This document shows positions 22,046 through 32,124 of a stretch of 64,000 nt of DNA, in pieces; position 1 is the stretch's first letter, and each line of letters begins with the position of its first letter. A program made the translations under genes and the position numbers. The DNA lies in assembly GCF_001005215.1 (NCBI RefSeq), contig NZ_LBNQ01000024.1:1-64000 (forward strand), read 5' to 3'. Under the pieces are notes generated by a model that saw only the letters and a program-made list of their open reading frames with translations, was not told the origin of the DNA and made no database searches. The stretch comes from Lampropedia cohaerens (GTDB lineage: Bacteria > Pseudomonadota > Gammaproteobacteria > Burkholderiales > Burkholderiaceae_C).

Positions 22046-22969
22046 ATGACAGCGGGCATTACCGGTACCTCTCCTCCCACGCTTGATGGCCAGGCCCTGG
22101 CATGCTGGCTGGCGCGTGCGCCAGCGCGCAGTCCGTGGCTGCACGAGGAGGTCGGGCGCCGCATGGCGGAGCGGTTGCAATGGTTCGTCAGGCGGCCCAG
22201 GCGCTGGCTGGATTGGGAGCCGGTGCGTGGCGGCGCGGCAGCGCATGCGCTGGTCGCACAGCGCTATGGCGATGCCGAGTGCTGGCTGTGGCACGGCAAT
22301 CCATTGCATGCGCAGGAGGCGCTGCGCCGGTGGCGCCCATCGCTTTGGCGACGTCTGCGTGGTGGGCCGGTGCATTTCGAGGCGCCACCGTCGGGCTGCC
22401 TGGACATGGTCTGGGCCAACATGGCGCTGCATCTGGCGCCCGATCCTGCCGCGCTGATGCGGCAGTGGGGCCAATGGCTGGGCGACGAAGGCTTTGTGAT
22501 GTTCTCGACGTTCGGGCCCGATACCCTCATCGAACTGCGCGGCCTTTATGCGCAGGCCCGGTGGCCCGAACCGGCGCAGGCCTTTACCGACATGCACGAT
22601 CTGGGCGACATGCTGGTCGCCAACGGGTTTGCCGAGCCGGTCATGGACATGGAACATATCCGCTTGCAGTTTCCCAGTGCCGAACGCGTGCTGGTGGAGC
22701 TGCGCGAGCTGGGGCGCAATCTTCACGTTGATCGCTTTGCTGGTCTGCGAGGCAGGCGGTGGCACCGCGCGCTGTGTGAAGCGCTGCAGCAGCTGACAGC
22801 GGCCGATGGGACGATCACGTTGACCTTCGAGATCGTTTATGGCCATGCCTTCAAGGCCCGCCCGCGCGCTGCTTCGGCACAGCACTCGGCCATTCCGCTG
22901 GGGGATGTGCGCGCTGCGTTGCGCCGTGCCAAGGCGCCGTCCGCGCTGCAGGACGGGGATTCGGATTAG
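22046..22969 (+). CDS. BioC-like SAM-dependent methyltransferase, degenerate motif I
   Basis: A 307-residue protein related to the betaproteobacterial BioC family (malonyl-ACP O-methyltransferase). Recognisable parts are GCLDMVWANMALHLAPDPAA (post-motif acidic loop and motif II region), EGFVMFSTFGPDTLIELR and the FTDMHDLGDMLVANGFAEPV block. The AdoMet glycine motif, normally LDAGCGTG, is replaced by LDWEPVRGGAA, so catalysis is uncertain. The ATG at 22046 has an AGGCGA ribosome binding site; the frame is open upstream to 21929. It lies opposite comF. It could be a diverged BioC or an unrelated methyltransferase-fold protein; no other biotin gene is near. Confidence 0.75.
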   Translation: MTAGITGTSPPTLDGQALACWLARAPARSPWLHEEVGRRMAERLQWFVRRPRRWLDWEPVRGGAAAHALVAQRYGDAECWLWHGNPLHAQEALRRWRPSLWRRLRGGPVHFEAPPSGCLDMVWANMALHLAPDPAALMRQWGQWLGDEGFVMFSTFGPDTLIELRGLYAQARWPEPAQAFTDMHDLGDMLVANGFAEPVMDMEHIRLQFPSAERVLVELRELGRNLHVDRFAGLRGRRWHRALCEALQQLTAADGTITLTFEIVYGHAFKARPRAASAQHSAIPLGDVRAALRRAKAPSALQDGDSD

Positions 22970-23284
22970 GTCCGATCATTGTCTGGCTGCGGGCTCCAGC
23001 GCTCTTCGCCGCGGCCGGATGTTCCTGTGATTCGTGCGGAGATAGCGCTTGCGGCAAAATAGCGGGTTGGCCGATTTTCATCGCCATCAAAAAATGACTG
23101 GCCACGATGTGCCTGGCGCGCCGGGTTGTCTGCCAGGATGGAGCGCGCGGATGACGCATAGCACGATATCGCATGGGCGAAAAGACCTTGTGGCTGCCCT
23201 ATTAAGGGTAAGGGCAGGCGCTGCGCTGCTGTGGGCGTTTGCGACGTGCACGGCGCGCCATCCTGTCAATGGCGGAGGCGCGGC
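22970..23284. other. Intergenic region before the heme A synthase gene
   Basis: 315 bp without a convincing gene. A 79-codon plus-strand frame (23049-23288) has no recognisable family and no good start. Many Burkholderiales carry the cytochrome c oxidase structural genes at the corresponding position; none of them is present here. Confidence 0.5.
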
Positions 23285-24532
23285 ATGAACGCGCAGGTGG
23301 CCCTGTACGACTGGGCGCCACTTGTCGAGCTGCTGCTGGTCGGAGTGTTGGTGGCGCTGGTGCCGCTTGTTTGGGTGTGGCGGCGCAATCGCCATCGCGG
23401 CATGCGCGGCTTCCTGCATGCTTTGGTCGTGGCAACGCTGGTGCTGACCTTCGATCTGGTGCTGTTCGGGGCGTTCACGCGCTTGACCGATTCGGGACTC
23501 GGCTGCCCGGACTGGCCAGGCTGCTACGGCAACGCCAGCCCTGTCGGTGCCCATGCAGAGATTGCTGCTGCACAACAGGCCATGCCGGATGGTCCTGTCA
23601 CGCACGGCAAGGCGTGGATCGAGATGATCCACCGCTACCTGGCCACCGGGGTCGGTGCCTTGACGACTGTGCTGACGGTATTGGGTTGGCACCAGTGGCT
23701 GCGGTGGCGCCGCAGTCAGCGGCAGCAGGCCGCGCAGGCGCCTCCCTTGCATCCGGTGTGGCCTACGGTGACCTTGCTGTGGGTGCTGCTGCAGGGCGCA
23801 TTCGGGGCGTGGACGGTGACGATGAAGCTGTTTCCCGCCATCGTGACGCTGCATCTGCTGGGCGGCGTGGTGCTGCTGGCGCTGCTGTGCGCGCAGGCGG
23901 TGCGGTGGCGGCAGATCACGGCTGCCGCAGCGCCCCATGCCATCGGGCGTGGACTGCGGATGCTGGCCTGGGCTGTCTTTGCCGTCGTGCTGGTGCAGAT
24001 CGCGCTTGGCGGCTGGGTCAGCACCAACTATGCAGTGCTTGCCTGTGCGACGTTTCCTGACTGCAACGGTGCGTGGTGGCCGGAGATGGACGTGCGCCAG
24101 GGCTTTACCCTCTGGCGTGAGCTGGGCCACCAGGCCGACGGCAACCTGATAGAGTTCCCGGCATTGGTGGCGATTCACTATGTGCATCGCCTGTTTGCGC
24201 TGGTGGTGGTGGCAAGTGCTGCCTGGCTGGCAGTGGCGCTGTGGCGTCGAGGGGGGGCGCTGCGGCGCGCTGGCCAGCGGCTGGCCATACTGGTGGCAGC
24301 GCAGCTGCTCACGGGCCTGTCCAACGTCGTGCTGGGCTGGCCGCTGCTGGCGGCCATTCTGCACACCGGTGGCGCGGCAGCGCTGGTGGTGGTGCTGACG
24401 CAGTTGCTGGCTGATACCCGGGTGCGGATGTCGGGTCGGTCAACCGAATTGATTACGGAGTCGAATTTGTCGCGATACGTTGATACGCATAGCCGCTGGT
24501 CAGCAGGGCCAGGCAGGAGAGTATCCTCATGA
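23285..24532 (+). CDS. ctaA: Heme A synthase (COX15/CtaA)
   Basis: A 415-residue inner-membrane enzyme that oxidizes the C8 methyl of heme O to give heme A for aa3-type oxidases. About eight transmembrane helices are visible. The conserved histidines occur in [34 protein letters not shown] and [12 protein letters not shown]; the first periplasmic loop holds [10 protein letters not shown] and the second CATFPDCNG, the paired-cysteine loops. The ATG at 23285 is preferred over the upstream open frame because it gives a normal N-terminus. The stop overlaps the ctaB start (ATGA). Confidence 0.95.
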   Translation: MNAQVALYDWAPLVELLLVGVLVALVPLVWVWRRNRHRGMRGFLHALVVATLVLTFDLVLFGAFTRLTDSGLGCPDWPGCYGNASPVGAHAEIAAAQQAMPDGPVTHGKAWIEMIHRYLATGVGALTTVLTVLGWHQWLRWRRSQRQQAAQAPPLHPVWPTVTLLWVLLQGAFGAWTVTMKLFPAIVTLHLLGGVVLLALLCAQAVRWRQITAAAAPHAIGRGLRMLAWAVFAVVLVQIALGGWVSTNYAVLACATFPDCNGAWWPEMDVRQGFTLWRELGHQADGNLIEFPALVAIHYVHRLFALVVVASAAWLAVALWRRGGALRRAGQRLAILVAAQLLTGLSNVVLGWPLLAAILHTGGAAALVVVLTQLLADTRVRMSGRSTELITESNLSRYVDTHSRWSAGPGRRVSS

Positions 24533-25443
24533 GGCAGGCTGCTTTGCCCATGGATCTGCGCACCCGCTGGATGCAGTTCTGGGTTCTGACCAAGCCCCGC
24601 GTGGTGCAGTTGATCGTGTTCTGCGCCCTGATTGGCATGGTACTGGCCATTCCGGCGGTGCCCAGCGGTCCGCAGATGCGGCAGATCCTGCTGGCGTGTT
24701 TTGGCATCTGGCTGGTGGCCTCGGCGGCGGCGGCGTTCAATTGTCTGGTGGAGAAGGCCATTGATGCGCGCATGCGCCGCACGGCCTGGCGCCCCACCGC
24801 GCGTGGCGAGCTGCCCGATTGGCAGGCGCTAATGTTCTCGGGCCTGCTGTGCTCGGCGGGCTGCCTGCTGCTGTACTACTCGATCAACCCGCTGACGATG
24901 TGGCTGACGCTGGCCACGTTTGTGGGGTATGCGGTGATCTATACGGTGGTGCTTAAGCCGCTGACGCCGCAGAACATTGTCATCGGTGGCGCATCGGGCG
25001 CCATGCCCCCTGTGTTGGGATGGGCCGCGATGCAGGGCAGCCTCGCGCCGGAGGCGTGGCTGCTGTTTCTCATCATCTTCCTGTGGACGCCCCCGCACTT
25101 CTGGGCGCTGGCGCTCTACAAGGTGGAGGAATACCGCGAGTCCGGCTTGCCGATGATGCCCGTAGTGCGCGGCCAGCGTTACACCAGCTTGCAGGTCTTT
25201 CTCTATACGCTGGTGCTGTTTGCGGCCTGCATGGCGCCGGTGGCCTATGGCATGAGCAGCTGGTTCTATCTGGTGGTGGCAGCGGCCCTCAGCGGCGTGT
25301 TCTGCTACTACGGTTGGTGGCTGTGGCGCGACTACTCCGACGCGCTGGCGCGTCGCACGTTCCGCTGGTCGCTGTGGCATCTGAGCGGCGTGTTTGCCGC
25401 ATTGCTGATCGATCATTACCTGAGAATTGGAGGACTGGCATGA
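24529..25443 (+). CDS. ctaB: Protoheme IX farnesyltransferase (heme O synthase)
   Basis: A 304-residue UbiA-family membrane prenyltransferase that adds farnesyl to heme b, giving heme O, the substrate of CtaA. The first prenyl-diphosphate motif is [15 protein letters not shown] and the second conserved loop is [27 protein letters not shown] (spanning about residues 185-211, with the HFWALA core). About nine transmembrane helices are predicted. Both ends overlap neighbours by ATGA, so ctaA, ctaB and the SCO gene are translationally coupled. Confidence 0.96.
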   Translation: MRQAALPMDLRTRWMQFWVLTKPRVVQLIVFCALIGMVLAIPAVPSGPQMRQILLACFGIWLVASAAAAFNCLVEKAIDARMRRTAWRPTARGELPDWQALMFSGLLCSAGCLLLYYSINPLTMWLTLATFVGYAVIYTVVLKPLTPQNIVIGGASGAMPPVLGWAAMQGSLAPEAWLLFLIIFLWTPPHFWALALYKVEEYRESGLPMMPVVRGQRYTSLQVFLYTLVLFAACMAPVAYGMSSWFYLVVAAALSGVFCYYGWWLWRDYSDALARRTFRWSLWHLSGVFAALLIDHYLRIGGLA

Positions 25444-26084
25444 CCCTTCCCGCTGCTCTTACACGCCGCGCCGCCTGCCTGGCGCTTGTTGGTGCCGCAG
25501 CCGCAGGTCTGGCTGCGTGCAAGGAAAGGACGCCGCCTGCGCCGGCTGTGCGCTTTAACGCCATTGATGTCACGGGTGCCGAGTATGGGCGCAACTGGCA
25601 GATGCCGGATGCCGACGGCAACATGCGCACCATCGCGGACTTTGCCGGCAAGGCCGTCTTCATTTTCTTTGGCTTCGCGCAATGCCCGGATGTGTGTCCC
25701 ACCACCATGCTGGAGCTGGCGGAGGTGAAAAGGCAACTCGGTGCCGACGCTGATCGGCTGCAGGTGCTGTTCGTCACCGTGGATCCCGAGCGTGACACCC
25801 CAGAGATCATGCGGCAGTATCTGGGCAGCTTTGATGAGAGCGCCATTGCCTTGGTTGGCAGCGCCGAGCAGCTGGCGGCGATGGCACGCGAGTTCAAGGT
25901 GGTCTACCAGAAGGTACCGGGTGCCACCGAGGACAGCTACACCATGAATCACACCTCGGCGGGCTATCTGTTCGACCCACAAGGCCAACTGCGCCTGTAT
26001 GTGCGCTATGGCACACCGGTCGACCAGCTGACGGCGGATGTGCGGACTCTGCTTGAGGAAAGCGAGCGGCTGGGGCGCAGCTGA
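25440..26084 (+). CDS. SCO1/SenC copper chaperone lipoprotein
   Basis: A 214-residue thioredoxin-fold protein that delivers copper to the CuA centre of cytochrome c oxidase. The N-terminus has a lipoprotein signal (AAAGLAAC), so it should be anchored on the outer face of the inner membrane. Copper ligands are the CPDVC motif (about residues 84-88) and a His in the later YTMNHTS segment. [11 protein letters not shown] is also typical. The start overlaps ctaB. The gene ends the coupled assembly cluster and converges with rpoH. Confidence 0.93.
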   Translation: MTLPAALTRRAACLALVGAAAAGLAACKERTPPAPAVRFNAIDVTGAEYGRNWQMPDADGNMRTIADFAGKAVFIFFGFAQCPDVCPTTMLELAEVKRQLGADADRLQVLFVTVDPERDTPEIMRQYLGSFDESAIALVGSAEQLAAMAREFKVVYQKVPGATEDSYTMNHTSAGYLFDPQGQLRLYVRYGTPVDQLTADVRTLLEESERLGRS

Positions 26085-26155
26085 GAAGGCCCCTGCGCGG
26101 AACTTGCTGACTGCCCGCAGGGCGGGGCGTAGCGGTGCAAGCGCGCTATTGGCGA

Positions 26156-27106
26156 TCAGGCGGCCGCAAGTGCTGGCACCATGGCCTTGCGCATCTTCTT
26201 CATCGCAGCCACCTCGATCTGGCGGATGCGCTCGGCGCTGACGCCGTATTCCTCGGCCAGTTCGTGCAGAGTCATGCCGCCTGAGCCGTCATCATTGACG
26301 TTGAGCCAGCGCTCCTGCACAATGCGCCGGCTGCGTTCGTCCAGCGTCTGCAGTGCCATTTGAATGCCGTCGGTGGCCAGGAAATTGCGTTCCTTGGCTT
26401 CCAGCACCGCAGTCGGCTCATGCGTGTGGTCGGCCAAATAGGCAATGGGGGCGAAGTGGCCCGCTTCACGTTCCTCGTCAACCGGCGTCGGATCCAGTAC
26501 GACGTCGCCGCCCGACAGGCGCGTTTCCATCTCGATGACTTCCTCGCGCTTGACGTTGAGCTGACTGGCGACCTCGTCGATCTCGCGGTCAGTGAGGCTG
26601 GTGCGGTACTGCTCGCCCTCCGTCATGGCGTGACTGGCCTTCAGGTCGGCCTTGAGCGAGCGCAGGTTGAAAAACAGCTTGCGCTGCGCCTTGGTCGTGG
26701 CCACCTTGACCATGCGCCAGTTCTTGAGGATGAACTCGTGGATCTCCGCCTTGATCCAGTGCAGCGCATAGCTGACCAGACGCACACCTTGCTCGGGGTC
26801 GAAACGGCGCACGGCTTTCATCAGGCCCACGTTGCCTTCCTGAATCAGATCACCCTGCGGCAGCCCATAGCCCAAGTATTGGCGGGAGACGGCAACGACC
26901 ACCCGCAGGTGTGACATCACCAGCTTTCCGGCAGCCTCGACACTGTTGTGATCGCGCAGTTCGCGCGCATAGCGCAGCTCTTCCTCGGCGGTGAGCATGG
27001 GCATGCGGTTGACAGCGGAAATGTAGGCATCCAGGTTGCCCAACGCCGGCAGCGCAGGCCACTGCGCCGAAGCGGGAGTAAGTGCGTGTACGGTGGTTTG
27101 GCTCAT
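26156..27106 (-). CDS. rpoH: Heat-shock sigma factor RpoH (sigma 32)
   Basis: A 316-residue group 3 sigma-70 factor. Region 1.2/2.1 begins NLDAYISAVNRMPMLTAEEE; region 2 holds GLPQGDLIQEGNVGLMKAV and SYALHWIKAEIHEFILKNW; the RpoH box is QRKLFFNLR; region 4 ends in a helix-turn-helix (TLHELAEEYGVSAERIRQIE). The ATG at 27106 gives the standard start; a TTG at 27148 is open in frame but not needed. An exact CIRCE operator lies 79 bp upstream, so HrcA probably represses this gene, linking the two heat-shock circuits. Confidence 0.97.
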   Translation of the reverse strand: MSQTTVHALTPASAQWPALPALGNLDAYISAVNRMPMLTAEEELRYARELRDHNSVEAAGKLVMSHLRVVVAVSRQYLGYGLPQGDLIQEGNVGLMKAVRRFDPEQGVRLVSYALHWIKAEIHEFILKNWRMVKVATTKAQRKLFFNLRSLKADLKASHAMTEGEQYRTSLTDREIDEVASQLNVKREEVIEMETRLSGGDVVLDPTPVDEEREAGHFAPIAYLADHTHEPTAVLEAKERNFLATDGIQMALQTLDERSRRIVQERWLNVNDDGSGGMTLHELAEEYGVSAERIRQIEVAAMKKMRKAMVPALAAA

Positions 27107-27184
27107 GGATGAATTTCCTTTCAGGGCGAATGGCGCCAGGCTGGCCAACAGCGAAGGACAAATCGGCGTGGCTGCCTGGCGATA

Positions 27185-27211
27185 TTAGCACTCTCTTTGA
27201 TAGAGTGCTAA
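27185..27211. promoter_or_regulatory. CIRCE operator (HrcA-binding site) upstream of rpoH
   Basis: TTAGCACTC, nine spacer bases and GAGTGCTAA form the canonical CIRCE inverted repeat without mismatch. It lies between rpoH and argB, 79 bp before the rpoH start and about 9 bp past nothing else coding. HrcA represses genes carrying CIRCE until heat shock; groESL and dnaKJ are the usual targets. Confidence 0.95.
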
Positions 27212-27274
27212 TGTAGAAGTTCCACCGTCGTTCAGGCCGATTCGAGTCGGCCTGCGCAGTAGCGCAATGGTAGA

Positions 27275-28198
<924 letters not shown>

Positions 28199-28207
28199 TT
28201 ACAAAGC

Positions 28208-28235
28208 GGGCAATTGTGCATGGGCAATTGTGCAT
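28208..28235. repeat. Perfect tandem duplication of 14 bp before argB
   Basis: GGGCAATTGTGCAT occurs twice head to tail (28208-28221 and 28222-28235), 42-70 bp upstream of the argB ATG. Each copy contains the near-palindrome GCAATTGTGC. It may be a duplicated operator or a simple slippage duplication. Confidence 0.7.
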
Positions 28236-28448
28236 GAATCGGTAGCGATGACACGGGTTACAACCAGCGCTTGTTGGTCGTTTGACCATCTTTTATGAAC
28301 GCGCTAATTGGTAGGGTGTCTATTTGCTTTGATGAAGCCTGGGTCAAGGCAGTAGAACTGCGCTTTGCAGTCGATGCTGTGAATTGGAAAAGTGTTTGTC
28401 CAGCGCTGCAGATCGGCTGGATGCTAAACGCGGTGGACGGGGCACTTC
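28236..28448. other. argB-tldD divergent intergenic region
   Basis: A further 213 bp without a supported gene. A 62-codon frame from 28295 has no family resemblance. The stretch from 28300 to 28420 is less GC-rich than its neighbours and must hold the tldD upstream promoter elements. Confidence 0.4.
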
Positions 28449-28454
28449 TACAAT
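28449..28454 (+). promoter_or_regulatory. -10 box placed for leaderless tldD transcription
   Basis: TACAAT is followed by six bases and the tldD ATG at 28461. A transcript initiated at the normal distance from this box would begin at or next to the A of the ATG, giving a leaderless mRNA. No Shine-Dalgarno sequence fits in the gap. The -35 element is weak. Confidence 0.5.
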
Positions 28455-28460
28455 GTCGCC

Positions 28461-29987
28461 ATGACTACCAACCTGATTCTTGATGTGTCGCAGACACTGC
28501 GGCACGATGGCGCAGACCCTGCGCAGGCCACCGCTGCGAGCACGACTGATCGATTGGCATTGGCGCAATCCATCCTGCTGACCCCGTTTGGCCTGAGCGA
28601 GCAGCATCTGCAGCAGGCGCTGGCGCACATTCGCAAGCGTGACGTGGACGACGCGGACCTGTATTTCCAGTACACCCGCCATGAGGGGTGGAGCCTGGAG
28701 GAAGGCATCGTCAAGACAGGTTCATACAGCGTCGACCAGGGTTTTGGCGTGCGAGCGGTTTCCGGCGAGAAGACCGCCTTTGCGTACTCCGACGATATTT
28801 CGCAGGCTGCACTGATGGATGCCGCAGCGACCGTGCGGGCCATTGGCAATGGCACTGCGCGGGGTGGACGTGCCAAGGTTGGGGCCCGCAGAGTGGCGCC
28901 AGGCCGCGCGCTCTATCCCGCGCTTGATCCGATCGAGACACTGGACAGTGCTGCCAAGGTGGCCTTGTTGGGTAGGGTGGAAAAGCTGGCGCGGGCGCGC
29001 GATCCGCGCATCGTGCAGGTCATGGCCGGGCTTGCCAGCGAGTGGGACGTGGTCCTGGTGACGCGCGCGGACGGCACGCTGGCAGCGGACGTGCGTCCGC
29101 TGGTGCGGCTGTCCGTGACGGTGATCGCCCAGCAGGCAGGCCGGCGCGAGGTCGGCACGGCCGGTGGAGGCGGGCGCTTTGGACTGGCCTATTTCGACGA
29201 TGCACGGATTACGCAGTACGTCGAGGATGCGGTCCAGAACGCGCTGATCAATCTTGAATCGCGCCCGGCGCCGGCCGGCGAAATGACCGTGGTGCTCGGG
29301 CCTGGCTGGCCTGGGGTGCTGTTGCACGAAGCGGTCGGCCACGGCCTGGAAGGGGACTTCAACCGCAAGGGCGCCAGTGCCTTCAGCGGCCGTATTGGCG
29401 AACGCGTGGCGGCCAAGGGCGTGACCGTGCTGGATGACGGCACCCTGGCGGGCCGCCGCGGCTCGCTCAACATCGACGACGAGGGCCATGCTACGCAGCG
29501 CAACGTGCTGATCGAGGACGGAATCTTGGTTGGCTACATCCAGGATGCGATGAATGCGCGCCTGATGAAGACGGCACCTACCGGCAATGGCCGACGCGAG
29601 AGCTATGCGCACATTCCCATGCCGCGCATGACCAACACCTACATGCTGGGGGGACAGTACGAGCCCGCCGAGGTCATCGCCAGTATCGAACGCGGGATCT
29701 ACGCCACCAACTTCGGTGGCGGTCAGGTGGACATCACCTCCGGCAAGTTCGTGTTTTCTGCCAGCCAGGCCTGGTGGGTGGAAAAGGGCAAGCTGCTGTA
29801 CCCGGTCAAGGGCGCGACGCTGGTGGGCAACGGTCCGGAGGCGCTCAAGCATGTCAGCATGATCGGCAATGACCCGCAGCTCGATACGGGCGTGGGCGTA
29901 TGTGGCAAGGAAGGGCAGAGCGTGCCGGTCGGCGTGGGGCAGCCCACCTTCCGCATCGAGGGGCTAACCGTGGGCGGGACGGTCTGA
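28461..29987 (+). CDS. tldD: Metalloprotease TldD
   Basis: A 508-residue member of the TldD/PmbA family. TldD and TldE form a zinc protease that degrades or matures small peptides such as microcins and CcdA. The zinc motif HEAVGHGLEGD (HExxxH) lies at about residue 290, and the family block RGSLNIDDEGH...NVLIEDGILVGYIQD follows. The C-terminal CGKEGQSVPVGVGQPT segment is also characteristic, as is NTYMLGGQYEPAEVI. Length is typical (about 480-510). The partner gene tldE/pmbA is not in the window. It converges with the ABC transporter operon. Confidence 0.95.
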   Translation: MTTNLILDVSQTLRHDGADPAQATAASTTDRLALAQSILLTPFGLSEQHLQQALAHIRKRDVDDADLYFQYTRHEGWSLEEGIVKTGSYSVDQGFGVRAVSGEKTAFAYSDDISQAALMDAAATVRAIGNGTARGGRAKVGARRVAPGRALYPALDPIETLDSAAKVALLGRVEKLARARDPRIVQVMAGLASEWDVVLVTRADGTLAADVRPLVRLSVTVIAQQAGRREVGTAGGGGRFGLAYFDDARITQYVEDAVQNALINLESRPAPAGEMTVVLGPGWPGVLLHEAVGHGLEGDFNRKGASAFSGRIGERVAAKGVTVLDDGTLAGRRGSLNIDDEGHATQRNVLIEDGILVGYIQDAMNARLMKTAPTGNGRRESYAHIPMPRMTNTYMLGGQYEPAEVIASIERGIYATNFGGGQVDITSGKFVFSASQAWWVEKGKLLYPVKGATLVGNGPEALKHVSMIGNDPQLDTGVGVCGKEGQSVPVGVGQPTFRIEGLTVGGTV

Positions 29988-30032
29988 TCTCGCAGCGGCT
30001 GCTTCAGCGCGGGCCGCTGTCGACCGTGTCCG

Positions 30033-31058
30033 TCACTGGTACTTCTGGGCCGCATCAGTGACCACAGACGTCCATGCGCCTTCTGGAGCCTTGGTGATGA
30101 CCGGCGTGGAGCCGCCCGAGAGCAGGATGTCAACCGTGCGCTGGTAATCCGCTTCGGCCAGGGCGCCGCCTGTGCTCAGATCGATCAGCTTGCCCACTTC
30201 GACCAGCATGCGCCGCTGGTGCTCGGCGGTCTGCGCGCCGGAGGCGTCTGCATCCAGGATGATGTCGACGGCTTCGTCGGGATTCTCGATGGCGTACTTC
30301 CAACCCTTGTTGGTGGCCGCGACAAACTTGCCCAGACGTTCGACGTAGGCCGGGTCCTGCAGCTTGGCCTCCATCGCGTACAGGCCATCTTCCAGGGTGG
30401 AGACGCCCTGGTCGGCATAGGAGAACACCACCAGCTGCTCGGGGGTGAGGCCGCCGTCGATGACCTGCCAGTATTCGTTGTAGGACATGGTGGAGATGCA
30501 GTCGGCCTGCTTTTGCAGCAGCGGATCGACGTTGTAGCCCTGCTTGAGCACCTTGACACCGTCATCAGCGCCCACTTCCAGGCCAAGCTTGGCCATCCAG
30601 GCCAGGAACGGGTATTCGCTGCCGGAATACCAGACGCCCACCGTCTTGCCCTTGAGGTCTGCGGGCGAGCGCACGCCGGAGTCGGCGCGGCAGGTCATTT
30701 GCATGCCGGAGCGGGCGAAGCTTTGTGCAACGTTGACCAGCGGCACGCCACGCTCGCGCGCAGCCAGTGCGGTGGGCATCCAATCGACGATCAGGTCCGC
30801 GCCGCCGCCAGCGAGCACCTGTGCCACCGAGGTATCCGGCCCGCCCGGCTTGATCGTCACATCCAGATCCAGCGCACGGTAATAGCCCTTGGCCTGCGCC
30901 ACATAGTAGCCGGCGAACTGCGCCTGCGCGACCCAGCGCAGCTGCACCGTTACAGGTTCGGTGGCATGTGCCGCTAGCTGGCAGGCGGCCAGCACTCCCG
31001 CCGCCAGGGCGGAGCGCGTCAGGCGAGAGGCAAGAGCGGGCAGGGCGAGGGTATTCAT
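30033..31058 (-). CDS. NMT1/THI5-like periplasmic substrate-binding protein, putative pyrimidine transporter
   Basis: A 341-residue ABC-type binding protein with a signal peptide (basic start, hydrophobic core, cut near AAHATE). The fold is of the NMT1/THI5 (SsuA-like) group: VTVQLRWVAQAQFAGYYVAQ at the mature N-terminus, VAQVLAGGGADLIVDW, KGKTVGVWYSGSEYPFLAW, then a cysteine-containing block DCISTMSYNEYW. Relatives bind thiamine pyrimidine precursors, sulfonates or pyrimidines. It is the last gene of the minus-strand operon ATPase-permease-permease-binding protein, controlled by a RutR-type operator, so a uracil- or thymine-like ligand is inferred. A thiamine-precursor ligand is the alternative; no thi gene is nearby. 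Confidence 0.85.
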   Translation of the reverse strand: MNTLALPALASRLTRSALAAGVLAACQLAAHATEPVTVQLRWVAQAQFAGYYVAQAKGYYRALDLDVTIKPGGPDTSVAQVLAGGGADLIVDWMPTALAARERGVPLVNVAQSFARSGMQMTCRADSGVRSPADLKGKTVGVWYSGSEYPFLAWMAKLGLEVGADDGVKVLKQGYNVDPLLQKQADCISTMSYNEYWQVIDGGLTPEQLVVFSYADQGVSTLEDGLYAMEAKLQDPAYVERLGKFVAATNKGWKYAIENPDEAVDIILDADASGAQTAEHQRRMLVEVGKLIDLSTGGALAEADYQRTVDILLSGGSTPVITKAPEGAWTSVVTDAAQKYQ

Positions 31059-31101
31059 GGCGAACTCCTTGTGAAACGGGAAGGGGGAGGGTGGAGAGAA
31101 C

Positions 31102-32124
31102 TCAGGTCCGCAGCGACGGGTGCCAGAATGTCAGGCGGCGCTCCAGCGCGACCAGCAGTGCCACCAGCGCCATGGCGATCACCGCGGCGACGACGATTTC
31201 GGCCCAGACCATCGGCATCGCCATCTGGCCCAGCGACACCGACATGCGAAAACCCATGCCGACGATGGGCGTGCCGAAGAACTCGGCCACGATGGCGCCG
31301 ATCAGGGCCAGTGGCACGGTGATGCGCAGCCCGTTGAAGATAAAGGGCAATGCTGCAGGCAGGGTCAGCCAGCGCAGCGTCTGCATGGGTGATGCCGCAT
31401 ACGCGTGCATCAGGTCACGCTCCATCGCCCCCGCCTGTTGAAGGCCGGCGGCGGTGTTGATCAGTACCGGAAAGAACGTGACCACCAGCGCAATCGCCGC
31501 CTTCGAGGGCCAGTCAAAGCCAAACCACATCACGAAAATGGGCGCCAGCCCGACGATGGGCAATGCCGCGATGAAGTGGCCCAGTGGCAGCAGTCCACGG
31601 CGCAGGAAGGAAAAGCGATCGCACAGAACCGCAGTGACGATCGCCAATGCGCTGCCCAGCAGCCAGCCCGGCAGCATGGCGCGCACGATGGTCTGCATCG
31701 CATCGGCCGCCAGCAGCTGGCGCTGGGCCCAAAGCGCCTGCACGACCTGCGAGGGCGCGGGCAGCAGGATGGCTGGAATGCCCAGCGCCACGCATGCGAA
31801 CTCCGCGGCATAGAGCATCAGCAGGCCCAACCCCGTTGCCATGAGCAGCCGCAGGCCGTGCGGTTCGGGCCCGTCGCCGGCAGGCGCATAGCGTTGACAG
31901 GCGTACTGCAGCAGTACGCTGCCGCCAGCCAGTACCAGCGCACCGGCCAGCCGCAAGGCGGTGGAGGCGTTGCCAAAGCCAGCGCGATGCGCCAGCCAGA
32001 GCGTAATGGCCGCCGCTATCGACCATGCCATGGTCAGCACGGCCAAGCGTGTGGCGTGTGCGCCTGTTTTCAGGCCCTGCGCAGAGACAGGCGCGGCCTG
32101 CTGGGCGCGCAGCACGGCGGTCAT
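31102..32124 (-). CDS. ABC transporter permease (SsuC/ThiX type)
   Basis: A 340-residue BPD_transp_1-type inner-membrane permease. The N-terminal half has three or four extra hydrophobic helices, so it is longer than the usual 250-270. The C-terminal half is the standard permease core with LPLGHFIAALPIVGLAPIF and the EAA-like coupling loop AAGLQQAGAMERDLMHAYAA. Its ATG overlaps the stop of the upstream permease gene (ATGA), and the binding-protein gene starts 43 bp later. It is the second permease of the transporter, presumably forming a heterodimer with the first. Confidence 0.88.
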   Translation of the reverse strand: MTAVLRAQQAAPVSAQGLKTGAHATRLAVLTMAWSIAAAITLWLAHRAGFGNASTALRLAGALVLAGGSVLLQYACQRYAPAGDGPEPHGLRLLMATGLGLLMLYAAEFACVALGIPAILLPAPSQVVQALWAQRQLLAADAMQTIVRAMLPGWLLGSALAIVTAVLCDRFSFLRRGLLPLGHFIAALPIVGLAPIFVMWFGFDWPSKAAIALVVTFFPVLINTAAGLQQAGAMERDLMHAYAASPMQTLRWLTLPAALPFIFNGLRITVPLALIGAIVAEFFGTPIVGMGFRMSVSLGQMAMPMVWAEIVVAAVIAMALVALLVALERRLTFWHPSLRT

